Shown here piece after piece: positions 26,250-37,104 of a stretch of DNA of 64,000 nucleotides (position 1 is the stretch's first letter; each line of letters begins with the position of its first letter). This DNA is from CAZBWP01 sp964630265 (lineage in GTDB: Bacteria > Pseudomonadota > Alphaproteobacteria > Rhodospirillales > Defluviicoccaceae). The notes beneath the pieces were generated by a model. It saw only the letters and a list, made by a program, of their open reading frames with translations. It made no database searches and was not told the origin of the DNA. Position numbers and translations under genes: made by a program. Location of the stretch: positions 9,385-73,384 of the forward strand of contig CAZVRW010000009.1 in the NCBI GenBank assembly GCA_964630265.1, given 5' to 3'.

Positions 26250-27407
26250 ATGCGCGTCGTCGTCGCGCCGGACTCGTTCAAAGGCTCGGCGACGGCGGTC
26301 CAGGTGGCACGGGCGATCGAGTCCGGGCTGCGCGGCGTTGACAGCACCCTCGAAACGGTCCTGGTGCCGCTGGCCGACGGCGGCGAGGGGACGGTCGACG
26401 CGCTGATCGGCATCCTCGGCGGCGAACCTGTTGAGAGCACCGCGCGCGATCCGCTCGACCGGCCCGTCGCCTGCACCTACGGTTGGGTCGCCGACCGTCG
26501 GCTCGCCATCATCGAAGTGGCCGCGGCGTCCGGTCTGCCGCTTTTGGGCGACGCGCTCAACCCCACCCAGGCCTCCACATTCGGTACCGGGCAGCTGATC
26601 CGCGAAGCCCTTGACCGCGGCGCCGATGCGGTGATCCTGGGCCTCGGCGGCAGTGCCACGGTGGATGCCGGCACGGGCCTCGTCGCCGCGCTCGGCGGCC
26701 GCTTCCTGGATGCCGACGGCAGTACCCTGCGCGGCGCCGGCGGCTCGCTCGGCCGTGTCGCGACGATCGACCTCTCGGGCCTGGATGGGCGACTCCGCTC
26801 CGTCCAGATCACGCTGGCCACGGACGTCGCCAGCCCGCTGCTCGGGCCGCACGGCGCGGTGCACGTCTTCGGGCTGCAGAAGGGCGTCACCCACGATCAG
26901 CGCGCCAATTTCGAAGCGGCGATGGCGCATTTCGCCGAGGTCGTCGTCCGCGCCACCGGTGCCGACCATCGGGACAGCCCCGGCAGCGGCGCCGCCGGCG
27001 GCATCGCCTTCCTGCTGCGATCGCTGCTTGATGTCGAGGTGCGTGATGGCTTCTCGCTGATCGCCGAGCTTGCCGATCTGCGCGGACGCATTGCCGGCGC
27101 CGATCTGGCGATCACCGGCGAAGGGCGGCTGGATGCCCAGTCGCTGGCGGGCAAGGTGCCCGTCGGCGTCGCGCGCTTGGCCGCGGTTGCCGGAGTCCCG
27201 GTGATCGCGCTGGCCGGCCAGATCGACGGAGACCTTGCCACCTTCAAGGAGGCCGGCTTGGCGGCCGTGGTGCCGATCGTCGACCGGCCGATGACACTCG
27301 CTGATGCCATGGCGGACGCCCCGGCGCTGATCGAAGCCGCCGCCGCGCGACTGCTCGCAACCCTGCGGCTCGGGAGGAAGCTTGCACGCGGCGCCGATGT
27401 CAGCTGA
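26250..27407 (+). CDS. glycerate kinase (GlxK/GarK type)
   Basis: A 385-residue type I glycerate 2-kinase. Family motifs are VVVAPDSFKGSATA at the N-terminus, LVPLADGGEGTVDAL, DAVILGLGGSATVDAGTG and AGADLAITGEGRLDAQS. It phosphorylates D-glycerate to 2-phosphoglycerate, linking glyoxylate or sugar-acid oxidation to central metabolism. It starts 12 bp after the sugar dehydrogenase stop, so the two are likely an operon; the ATG at 26250 was preferred to the TTG at 26241. Confidence 0.93.
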   Translation: MRVVVAPDSFKGSATAVQVARAIESGLRGVDSTLETVLVPLADGGEGTVDALIGILGGEPVESTARDPLDRPVACTYGWVADRRLAIIEVAAASGLPLLGDALNPTQASTFGTGQLIREALDRGADAVILGLGGSATVDAGTGLVAALGGRFLDADGSTLRGAGGSLGRVATIDLSGLDGRLRSVQITLATDVASPLLGPHGAVHVFGLQKGVTHDQRANFEAAMAHFAEVVVRATGADHRDSPGSGAAGGIAFLLRSLLDVEVRDGFSLIAELADLRGRIAGADLAITGEGRLDAQSLAGKVPVGVARLAAVAGVPVIALAGQIDGDLATFKEAGLAAVVPIVDRPMTLADAMADAPALIEAAAARLLATLRLGRKLARGADVS

Positions 27408-27596
27408 CGGGACCCGCGAACGCGACGTCGAGCGGCCGACGCCCGAACCGCCGCCCAAACCGCGCGGCATGGCGGCATGACGTGCGTTCACCTCTCCGGC
27501 AGACTACATTCTGAGGACCCTGTCAAAAACCCGCGACGTGCGACCAGCGGATCGCCCCGCGGGCCATGGACGACGCAAAGCTGGGTGGTGTCTGAC

Positions 27597-28004
27597 ATGA
27601 CTGCGAAGCCGCCGCACGATTGGATGTGGGCAGAAGCCTGCGAGATGTTGGATCGCGCCGAGCGCCTGCATCGGCAGTTCTTCAAGCCGGGCCCGGCTCC
27701 GAACCGGGGACCGACGTGGGAGCCTCCCATCGACGTCATCGAAACAGAGGACAGCGTTGCCGTCGTGGTTGCGTTGCCAGGGGTCGAGGCCGCTGCCATC
27801 GAGGTGGCGATCGAGGGCGACGTTTTGATCGTAAGGGGAGTGCGCCGGCTGCCCGCCGTCTATCGACAGGCGGCGTTGCATCGGTTGGAGGTGCCGCACG
27901 GCCAATTCGAACGGCGCATCCGATTGATGTGGGACCATCTCAAGTTGGTGCGGCGGGATCTGGTTGATGGTTGCCTGTCGCTGGTGTTTCAGAAGCTAGT
28001 GTAA
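27597..28004 (+). CDS. Hsp20/alpha-crystallin-type small heat-shock protein
   Basis: A 135-residue protein. Residues ~40-125 form an alpha-crystallin domain, with PPIDVIETEDSVAVVVALPG, VEVAIEGDVLIVRGVR and LEVPHGQFERRIRL. The usual C-terminal I-x-I/V tail that docks oligomers is absent, ending instead LVFQKLV, so assembly may differ. It is an ATP-independent holdase. It lies 27 bp ahead of lon, which suggests co-expression under heat stress. Confidence 0.85.
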   Translation: MTAKPPHDWMWAEACEMLDRAERLHRQFFKPGPAPNRGPTWEPPIDVIETEDSVAVVVALPGVEAAAIEVAIEGDVLIVRGVRRLPAVYRQAALHRLEVPHGQFERRIRLMWDHLKLVRRDLVDGCLSLVFQKLV

Positions 28005-28031
28005 CGGTCACGGACCGGGGATCTCCCGACC

Positions 28032-30467
<2,436 letters not shown>

Positions 30468-30557
30468 CCGACCAAGGCCGCGCTGGCGGGGTGGTCGACC
30501 GTACGCCGTCGCGGGCGCACCGTATGCCGTGGGCGGGCGCGAGGACCGGCCGGGTCG

Positions 30558-31109
30558 TTACGGCGTGGCGTCGGCCGCAACCTGCAGTCGGATGATGGTA
30601 TCCGGGTCGGCGACGGTGCCGTTCAGGCGCGGGTCACCGCGCTTGATGGCATCGACGTGCTGCATGCCGTCGATCACCCGCCCCCAGACCGTGTATTGGC
30701 CGTTGAGGCTCGGCGCCGCGGCGAACATCAGGAAGAATTGTGAATCCGCACTGTCCGGATTCTGGGCACGGGCCATGCCGACGGTCCCCCGGACGAACGG
30801 CGCGCTGGAGAACTCGGCAGCCAGATTGACGCCGGAGCCACCGGTACCGTTGCCCTTCGGATCGCCCGTCTGCGCCATGAAGCCCTCGATCACCCGATGG
30901 AACTTCAGTCCGTCATAGAAACCTTCGCGAACGAGCGTCTTGATGCGTTCGACATGGTTCGGCGCCAGGTCCGGGCGCATCTCGATGACGACGCGACCAT
31001 CCTTCAGATCGAGGTAGAGCGTGTTCTCGGGATCGGCCGCATCGGCCATGCCGCCGGCGACGGTCGCCGCAGCGAGCGCGGCACCGACGAACAGTCCGCG
31101 AATTTTCAT
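30558..31109 (-). CDS. cyclophilin-type peptidyl-prolyl cis-trans isomerase, exported
   Basis: A 183-residue protein with an N-terminal signal sequence (LFVGAALAAATVAGGMADA) and a cyclophilin domain. FYDGLKFHRVIEGFMAQTGD, GGSGVNLAAEF, FVRGTVGMARA and DSADSQFFLMFAAAPSLNG are the core motifs. It speeds proline isomerisation of periplasmic proteins (PpiA-like). The start at 31109 follows AAAGGG. It is divergent from tag with 97 bp between starts. Confidence 0.92.
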   Translation of the reverse strand: MKIRGLFVGAALAAATVAGGMADAADPENTLYLDLKDGRVVIEMRPDLAPNHVERIKTLVREGFYDGLKFHRVIEGFMAQTGDPKGNGTGGSGVNLAAEFSSAPFVRGTVGMARAQNPDSADSQFFLMFAAAPSLNGQYTVWGRVIDGMQHVDAIKRGDPRLNGTVADPDTIIRLQVAADATP

Positions 31110-31206
31110 ATGGGTCAGCCCTTTTTCGTGTGACATGCTGCTGGGCACCCTACAGCTTTTGAGCGCCGCGGCAACGCCGAAACTGAGCGCGAACCGGATG
31201 GCGGGC

Positions 31207-31821
31207 ATGGTGCACGATGATCGAACGCGGTGCGGGTGGGTCGGCCGGGATCCAACCTACGTCGCCTACCACGACCGCGAATGGGGCGTGCCGGAATGGG
31301 ACGATCGGGCGCTGTTCGAGAAACTGGTGCTCGACAGCTTCCAGTCCGGCCTGTCGTGGCTGGTCATTCTACGCAAGCGCGACGGCTTCCGGGAGGCCTT
31401 CGACGGGTTCGCGCCCGAGCGCATCGCCGCCTACAATGACGCCGACGTCCATCGCCTGCTCGGTGATGCCGGCATCGTCCGCAACCGCCGCAAGATCGAG
31501 GCGACCATTGCCAATGCCCGCGCTTGGCTCGACCTGATGCGCACGGATCACGGGTTCGCCAACTTCCTCTGGGCGTTCGTCGACGGGTCGCCACGCCAGA
31601 ACGCCTGGCGAAGTCTCGCCGACGTTCCCGCCGAAACCGCGGAATCGCGGGCGATGGCGAAGGCCCTCCGCGGATGCGGCTTCCGTTTCGTCGGGCCGAC
31701 GGTTTGCTATGCGTTCATGCAGGCGGTCGGCATGGTCAACGATCACGTCGTCGACTGTTTCCGCCACGCCGCGTGTTCCGGCCCGGATACCTCAGGCGCG
31801 CCCGAAGGGTGCGACGGATGA
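31207..31821 (+). CDS. tag: DNA-3-methyladenine glycosylase I
   Basis: A 204-residue TagI. CGWVGRDPTYVAYHDREWGV contains the conserved Cys and His zinc ligands, and NDHVVDCFRH supplies the second His/Cys pair. FQSGLSWLVILRKRDGFREAF and GIVRNRRKIEATIANAR are typical. It excises 3-methyladenine from alkylated DNA. The ATG at 31207 gives the family start; a Met three codons earlier is possible. Confidence 0.94.
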   Translation: MVHDDRTRCGWVGRDPTYVAYHDREWGVPEWDDRALFEKLVLDSFQSGLSWLVILRKRDGFREAFDGFAPERIAAYNDADVHRLLGDAGIVRNRRKIEATIANARAWLDLMRTDHGFANFLWAFVDGSPRQNAWRSLADVPAETAESRAMAKALRGCGFRFVGPTVCYAFMQAVGMVNDHVVDCFRHAACSGPDTSGAPEGCDG

Positions 31822-31828
31822 GGGACGA

Positions 31829-32245
31829 TCAGTCTTCGCGGTGGGTCCGCTCCATCCGTTCGTGCCGTTCCTGCGCTTCGATGCTGAGGGTGGCGATGGG
31901 TCGCGCCTCGAGTCGCGAGATGCCAATCGGCTCGTTGGTCTCCTGGCAGAAGCCGTAGGTCCCGTCCTCGATCCGTTGCAGGGCTTCGTCGATCTTGGCG
32001 ATCAGCTTGCGGGCCCGTTCGCGGGTCCGCAACTCCAATGCCCGGTTGGTCTCGATCGTCGCCCGGTCGGCGGGATCGGGCTCGACATCGCCGCCCTCAC
32101 GCAAATGCTCGATCGTCGCCGTCGACTCGTCCAACAGACTGGCCCGCCACGCGAGCAGCTTCTGCCGGAAATGCTCGAGCATGACCGGGTTCATGAAGGG
32201 CTCGTCTTCCGACGGGCGATACCCTTCTGGGATATCCGCAGGCAT
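31829..32245 (-). CDS. dksA: DksA-family RNA polymerase-binding protein with degenerate zinc finger
   Basis: A 138-residue DksA. The coiled coil spans roughly residues 20-95. The globular end reads GTYGFCQETNEPIGISRLEA then RPIATLSIEAQERHERME; of the four zinc cysteines of E. coli DksA only the first is left. Loss of these cysteines is common in alphaproteobacterial DksA. It binds the RNA polymerase secondary channel and, with ppGpp, reprograms transcription. The start at 32245 follows GGGAGGGG. It sits ahead of fliX, an association seen in flagellar clusters of this class. Confidence 0.9.
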   Translation of the reverse strand: MPADIPEGYRPSEDEPFMNPVMLEHFRQKLLAWRASLLDESTATIEHLREGGDVEPDPADRATIETNRALELRTRERARKLIAKIDEALQRIEDGTYGFCQETNEPIGISRLEARPIATLSIEAQERHERMERTHRED

Positions 32246-32401
32246 GACGTCCCCTCCCATGCTCGCCCCCTTCCGGTCGAGGTGCGCGCATCATATGGAT
32301 GCGGAAGCCGCGCGGCAAGCCTGTATTCCCCGCAGATCCAGCCTCTAACACTTTGAAACAACGAAGATGATTGGCCGCATGGCCGGCCGCCGCAGCGGTC
32401 G

Positions 32402-32824
32402 CTAGCGCTGCCGCTTGGCAAGTTCGACGGCGACCCGCAGTTCGATCTCGGCAATCACGGCGGCGAGTTCCGGGTCGTCGACGGCCTCGCCGCGGGCGCG
32501 AACCATCGCCGCCAGAGCGACGAGACGTTCGCTGTTGACGGCGCCGGAGACGATGGCGATGCGCAGGTGTTCGAGTTCGTCGAGCAACAGTTCACCGCGT
32601 CGGACCGCCTCGCGGCGGCCACCGCGCTCCGTCGCCGTCTCGACCTCCTGGGCCGCGAGCACGCCGGTCACGGCACCACTGGCGGTGGTACCCAGTGTGG
32701 CCTCGGAGCGTGGTGCGGCAATGCCATCGAGTGCGCGGGCGAAACCATCGCTGGTCGCGCCGGCGCCACCGCCCTTGGACGGACGTCCGGGCGACGGCGT
32801 CAGACGAGCATTTGCGACTTTCAT
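32402..32824 (-). CDS. fliX: flagellar assembly regulator FliX
   Basis: A 140-residue protein. The C-terminal half (RRGELLLDELEHLRIAIVSG, followed by PELAAVIAEIELRVAVELAK) matches FliX, the alphaproteobacterial factor that couples basal-body completion to FlbD/sigma-54-dependent transcription of later flagellar genes. The N-terminus is Gly/Ala-rich and variable. GGAGAGG lies upstream of the ATG. It is divergent from the iron transporter operon and close to sigma-54-driven flgE and flgI. Confidence 0.8.
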   Translation of the reverse strand: MKVANARLTPSPGRPSKGGGAGATSDGFARALDGIAAPRSEATLGTTASGAVTGVLAAQEVETATERGGRREAVRRGELLLDELEHLRIAIVSGAVNSERLVALAAMVRARGEAVDDPELAAVIAEIELRVAVELAKRQR

Positions 32825-32906
32825 GATGACGGGCCTCTCCTCTCCCGGTGCTCGCATGCTCGGCGACCAGGGTTGACAAGCGGTTAAGCGCGGAACCGAT
32901 CTCTCT

Positions 32907-32927
32907 TGAGAATGATTTGCATTTTCA
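32907..32927 (+). promoter_or_regulatory. Fur-type iron box ahead of the iron ABC operon
   Basis: A 21-bp interrupted palindrome TGAnAATG-N5-CATTnTCA. The halves TGAGAATG and CATTTTCA pair at seven of eight positions and resemble the 7-1-7 Fur operator. It lies 85 bp upstream of the binding-protein gene, suggesting repression of the operon when iron is plentiful. Confidence 0.7.
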
Positions 32928-33011
32928 TAAAAAGGCTGTTAGAAATTTGTGGTCTTAGCCTCCGTGGCTCCGAAAACGCTCCATACCATGCTCACATACG
33001 GAGAGTCCTCC

Positions 33012-34049
33012 ATGCGCTACGCACTCGCGGCCGTGACGGCCGCGCTCCTCTCGTCGGCGGTCACGGCCGCCTCCGCAGCCGACGGCGCGGTCAACATTTA
33101 CTCATACCGCCAGCCGTTCCTCATCCAGCCCATGCTTGATGCATTCACCGAGGAAACCGGCATCGAGACGAACGTCGTCTTCGCCCAACAGGGAGTGCTC
33201 GAGCGCCTCAAGGCCGAGGGTGCCAACAGCCCGGCCGACGTGGTGCTGACCGTGGACGTGGGACGCCTCAATGATCTGGTCGAGGCCGACCTGCTGCAGC
33301 CGGTGACATCCCCGACGTTGGAAGCCAACATCCCCGCCCAGTATCGCCATCCCGACGGCCTGTGGTATGGGCTGACCATGCGCGCCCGCGTCATCATCGC
33401 CAGCAAGAAACGGCTGGATCCGGGCGCCGTCGCCAGCTACGAAGATCTCGCCGATCCGCGGTTCCGTGGCAAGGTGTGCTCGCGATCGGGCAAACACGTC
33501 TACAATGTCTCGCTGATCGCTTCGGTGATCGCCAACAACGGCGTCGACGACGCTCGCGCGTGGTTGCAGGGGGTCAGGGACAACCTCGCCGTGAAGCCAC
33601 AGGGCAACGACCGCGCTCAGGCCAAGGCGATCAGCGAAGGGGTCTGCGACGTTGCCGTGATCAACACGTACTACATCGGGAAAATGGCAACCAACGACGA
33701 GAAGCCCGAGGAGAAGGCATGGGCGGACGCCGTCCGGCTCGTTTGGCCCAATCAGGACGACCGTGGCACCCACGTCAACATCAGCGGCGCCGCCGTCACC
33801 CGCAGTTCCAGCAACAAAGCGGAAGCCTTGCAACTCCTCGAGTTTCTCAGCAGTGATCGGGCCCAAGCACTCTACGCCGCGCAGAACTTCGAATTTCCGG
33901 TGACGCCGGGCGTGGAACTCGATCCGCTGGTCGCTTCGTGGGGCTCGTTCAAGGCCGACGAGATTCCGCTCGCCGAGGTCGCCAAGCATCGCGCCGAGGC
34001 CTCGAGGCTGGTCGACCGCGTCGGTTTCGATCAGGGGCCCGGCTCCTGA
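33012..34049 (+). CDS. Fe(3+) ABC transporter periplasmic binding protein (FbpA/FutA-like)
   Basis: A 345-residue solute-binding protein with a signal peptide (AVTAALLSSAVTAASA). The mature N-terminus GAVNIYSYRQPFLIQPMLDA is typical of ferric-iron-binding proteins. Tyr-rich stretches (CDVAVINTYYIGKM) hold likely iron-ligand tyrosines. It captures ferric iron in the periplasm and hands it to the permease encoded next. A GGAGAG site precedes the ATG at 33012. First gene of a three-gene operon behind a Fur-like box. Confidence 0.93.
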   Translation: MRYALAAVTAALLSSAVTAASAADGAVNIYSYRQPFLIQPMLDAFTEETGIETNVVFAQQGVLERLKAEGANSPADVVLTVDVGRLNDLVEADLLQPVTSPTLEANIPAQYRHPDGLWYGLTMRARVIIASKKRLDPGAVASYEDLADPRFRGKVCSRSGKHVYNVSLIASVIANNGVDDARAWLQGVRDNLAVKPQGNDRAQAKAISEGVCDVAVINTYYIGKMATNDEKPEEKAWADAVRLVWPNQDDRGTHVNISGAAVTRSSSNKAEALQLLEFLSSDRAQALYAAQNFEFPVTPGVELDPLVASWGSFKADEIPLAEVAKHRAEASRLVDRVGFDQGPGS

Positions 34050-34066
34050 TCCGGCAACACTCAAAA

Positions 34067-35791
34067 GTGGTTGCCGCGGGCCCCGGCGCGGCACTGGCAA
34101 CGGAGGGCGCGGATCGGCCGCGCCCGACTGCTATCCGGGCGGCGCCGCATCGCGGCCGGCCGAGTGGCTGGACCATCGCCGCCATCGCCGTCGCGGCGCT
34201 GGTGGTGATGCCGCTCGGCGCACTGGTTCTCCTGGCGTTGTCACCGACCGACAACATCTGGAGCCATCTCGTCGAGACGGTGCTCGCCCGCTATGTCCGC
34301 ACCACCTTGCTGCTTGCCATCGGCGTCGGCATCGGCACCCTGACCATCGGCGTCGGCACGGCATGGCTGGTCACCATGTATCGGTTTCCCGGCCGCAGGC
34401 TGTTCGATTGGGCGCTGCTGCTGCCGCTGGCGGTTCCGGCTTACGTCATCGCCTATGTCTACACGGATCTGCTCGAGTTTGCCGGGCCCGTGCAGGGTGC
34501 GTTGCGCGCGACGTTCGGCTGGACACGCTACGGCGACTATTGGTTTCCGGAGATCCGCTCCCTCGGCGGCGCCATCGCCATGATGACGTTGGTGCTCTAC
34601 CCCTACGTCTACCTGCTCGCGCGCACCGCCTTCCTGTCGCAGTCGGCGTGTGTGCTGGAAGTCGGCCGCACCCTCGGCCTCGGGCCGTGGCGAAGCTTCT
34701 TCCGGATCGGCGTTCCCCTCGCCCGCCCGGCGGTCGTCGTTGGCGTGTCCCTGGTGATGATGGAGACGCTGAACGACTTCGGCACGGTCGACTATTTCGC
34801 CGTCGCCACGTTCACGGCCGGCATCTACGACGTCTGGCTGAACATGAACAGCACCGCTGGGGCGGCCCAGTTGTCGATGGTCCTGCTTGGTTTCGTTTTC
34901 GTACTGGTCTCGGCGGAACGCTTCGCCCGGAAACGCCAGCGGTTCCATCAGACGAGCAGTCGTTGGCGGGCGCTGCCGAGCCCGCGGCTGACCGGCGGTG
35001 CCGGACGGGCGGCCTCGCTCATCTGTGCGCTACCCGTGATCTTCGGGTTCGCCGTGCCAGCCGGTCTGCTGACCTGGTATGCGATCCGCACGCCCCTCGG
35101 CGATCTGGCCACGAACGTCGTCACCTATGCGGTGAACAGCCTGGTGTTGTCGGGCACGTCGGCGGCGATCGCGGTGGCGCTGGCTGTGGTCCTCGCCTAC
35201 GGCATGCGGCTCCATGCGACACGCGGCGTGCGCACCGCCGTCACCATCGCCGGCTTCGGCTATGCGGTGCCGGGGGCCGTGCTCGCGGTCGGCGTCCTGG
35301 TGCCCCTCGCCGCCCTGGACAATACGGTGGACGCCGTGAGCCGGGATCTGCTCGGCGTCGGCACCGGGTTGCTGCTGAGCGGCACCATCGCCGCGCTGGT
35401 CTACGGTTACACGGTGCGGTTTCTGACCCTGTCGCTGGGTACCGCCCAGGCCGGGCTGGCACGGGTGACGCCAAGCCTGGAAGGCGCCGCCCGCAGCCTC
35501 GGCCGAGGCCCCGGCGGAACGTTGCGCGACGTGCATTTGCCGATGATCCGTGGCAGCCTGCTCACGGCGGCGATCCTGGTGTTCGTCGACAGCATGAAGG
35601 AACTGCCCATCACCATCCTGCTCCGCCCCTTTAACTTCGAGACGCTGGCCACCTTCGTCCATCAGTATGCGTCCAGCGAGTTGCTGGCCGAATGCGCGGC
35701 GGGGGCGCTGGCGATCGTTGCCGCAGGCATTCTGCCCGTGGTGGCACTCAGCCGCACCATCGCGCGGTCGCGCCCCGGGGCATCAGGGTAA
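34067..35791 (+). CDS. Fe(3+) ABC transporter permease (FbpB-like, duplicated)
   Basis: A ~574-residue membrane protein made of two similar halves, each with about six transmembrane helices and an EAA loop (VGRTLGLGPWRSFFRIGVPL at ~residue 202; AARSLGRGPGGTLRDVHLPM in the second half). This is the FbpB/ThiP-type fused permease. The start is uncertain: I chose GTG at 34067, 18 bp after the binding-protein stop, because upstream codons lie inside that gene. The stop shares one base with the ATPase start (TAATG). Confidence 0.88.
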   Translation: MVAAGPGAALATEGADRPRPTAIRAAPHRGRPSGWTIAAIAVAALVVMPLGALVLLALSPTDNIWSHLVETVLARYVRTTLLLAIGVGIGTLTIGVGTAWLVTMYRFPGRRLFDWALLLPLAVPAYVIAYVYTDLLEFAGPVQGALRATFGWTRYGDYWFPEIRSLGGAIAMMTLVLYPYVYLLARTAFLSQSACVLEVGRTLGLGPWRSFFRIGVPLARPAVVVGVSLVMMETLNDFGTVDYFAVATFTAGIYDVWLNMNSTAGAAQLSMVLLGFVFVLVSAERFARKRQRFHQTSSRWRALPSPRLTGGAGRAASLICALPVIFGFAVPAGLLTWYAIRTPLGDLATNVVTYAVNSLVLSGTSAAIAVALAVVLAYGMRLHATRGVRTAVTIAGFGYAVPGAVLAVGVLVPLAALDNTVDAVSRDLLGVGTGLLLSGTIAALVYGYTVRFLTLSLGTAQAGLARVTPSLEGAARSLGRGPGGTLRDVHLPMIRGSLLTAAILVFVDSMKELPITILLRPFNFETLATFVHQYASSELLAECAAGALAIVAAGILPVVALSRTIARSRPGASG

Positions 35792-36900
35792 TGGGACTGC
35801 GCATCGAAGGCGTATCGCACGCCTTCGACGATCTGGAGGTGATCAGCGGGGTCGACTTGGCGGTAGCCCCTCGCCAAGTCGCCTGCTTGCTCGGTCCGTC
35901 CGGTTGCGGCAAGACCACCCTGCTGCGGCTCGCCGCTGGACTGGAGCATCTGCAGGCGGGCCGGATCCTGATTGGCGGGCAGTGCATGGCCGACGGCGCC
36001 GGCGGCGCGCACGTGCCTCCGGAACACCGGCACACTGGCCTGATGTTCCAGGACTACGCCCTGTTTCCCCATCTCACTGTCGCCGCCAATGTGGCTTTCG
36101 GTTTGCGCAACGGCGCGCGAGCCGCCAAGGACGCGGTCCGCGCATCGCTCCGCCGGGTCGGCCTGGAGCACCTTGCCGATGCGTATCCGCATACGCTGTC
36201 CGGCGGCGAGCAACAGCGGTGCGCGCTGTTGCGCGCGCTGGCACCGCATCCGGATGTGCTGCTGCTCGACGAGCCGTTTTCCGGGCTCGACGTCACCCGT
36301 CGCGCCCAGGTGCGCGAGCAGACCCTGGACATCCTGCGCGACGTCGGCATCGCCACCCTGATGGTGACGCATGATCCCGAAGAGGCGATGTTCATGAGCG
36401 ACCGGCTGTTCGTCATGAACCGGGGCGTCATCGTCCAGGCCGGCCCGCCGGACGAGATCTACCTGCATCCACGTGATGCCTTCGTCGCCAGCCTGTTCGG
36501 GCCAGTGAACCGCCTCGCGGCGACGGTTCACGGTGGCGCGGTCGATACGCCTCTCGGTCGCCTCCCCGCCCGTGGGCTGAGCGATGGGACGGCCGTGGTC
36601 GTAATGATCCGTCCCGAGGGCATCGTGGTCTCGCTTGACAGTCTTGGGGACGGTCTTGGGGACGGGCATGGCGAGGGCCTTGGGGACGGGCATGGCGTGC
36701 ACGCAACGGCGGTGGCGGCGCGACTGCTCGGCCGATCGAGCCATCTGCGGCTCGCCGTCGACGGTGTCGCAGAGCCGTTGCAGGCGCTGGTCCCCGGCGT
36801 GTGCCTGCCCGCCCCGTCGCAACGCGTGACGGCCCGGCTGGATCCCCGCCAGTCGTTCGTGTTCCCGGCGGCGGCCGGCGGCGCATCGGAGCGACCCTGA
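35791..36900 (+). CDS. Fe(3+) ABC transporter ATP-binding protein (FbpC-like)
   Basis: A 369-residue ATPase. Walker A LLGPSGCGKTTLLRLAAG (~residue 36), Q-loop MFQDYALFPH, signature LSGGEQQRCALLRAL, Walker B VLLLDEP and the H-loop (MVTHDPEE) are all present. A C-terminal TOBE-type domain follows. Inside it a Gly/Asp-rich stretch (LGDGLGDGHGEGLGDGH, ~residues 287-303) looks like an expanded repeat absent from relatives. It powers iron uptake with the two preceding genes. Confidence 0.92.
   Translation: MGLRIEGVSHAFDDLEVISGVDLAVAPRQVACLLGPSGCGKTTLLRLAAGLEHLQAGRILIGGQCMADGAGGAHVPPEHRHTGLMFQDYALFPHLTVAANVAFGLRNGARAAKDAVRASLRRVGLEHLADAYPHTLSGGEQQRCALLRALAPHPDVLLLDEPFSGLDVTRRAQVREQTLDILRDVGIATLMVTHDPEEAMFMSDRLFVMNRGVIVQAGPPDEIYLHPRDAFVASLFGPVNRLAATVHGGAVDTPLGRLPARGLSDGTAVVVMIRPEGIVVSLDSLGDGLGDGHGEGLGDGHGVHATAVAARLLGRSSHLRLAVDGVAEPLQALVPGVCLPAPSQRVTARLDPRQSFVFPAAAGGASERP
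36643..36696 (+). repeat. short in-frame repeat (CTTGGGGACGG units) in the ATPase gene
   Basis: Three CTTGGGGACGG units separated by variants of GCATGGCGAGGGC encode the GDG/GDGH stretch in the TOBE-like region. Likely slippage-generated and possibly length-variable. Confidence 0.65.
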
Positions 36901-37046
36901 GGCCGCGGCTCTGCTCCGATGGTCGGGCACGGATGACAAGGCACCCGGCAGATCGCGACTTGGACCGGGCAGGATTTGCCGATCGCGGCGGTCTGCCGCC
37001 TACGCCCCAGCCAATGAATCCCTGGATGTGCTTGGCCAGAGTGGGC

Positions 37047-37061
37047 TGGCACGCGGATTGC
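37047..37061 (+). promoter_or_regulatory. sigma-54 (RpoN) promoter for flgE
   Basis: TGGCAC-N5-TTGC matches the -24/-12 consensus exactly (TGGCACG-CGGA-TTGCT). It lies 43 bp upstream of the flgE start in an otherwise empty 200-bp interval. Confidence 0.85.
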
Positions 37062-37104
37062 TCCGGAGCGGCCGAGAGATCTTGCAACGACACGGACCCG
37101 GCGC

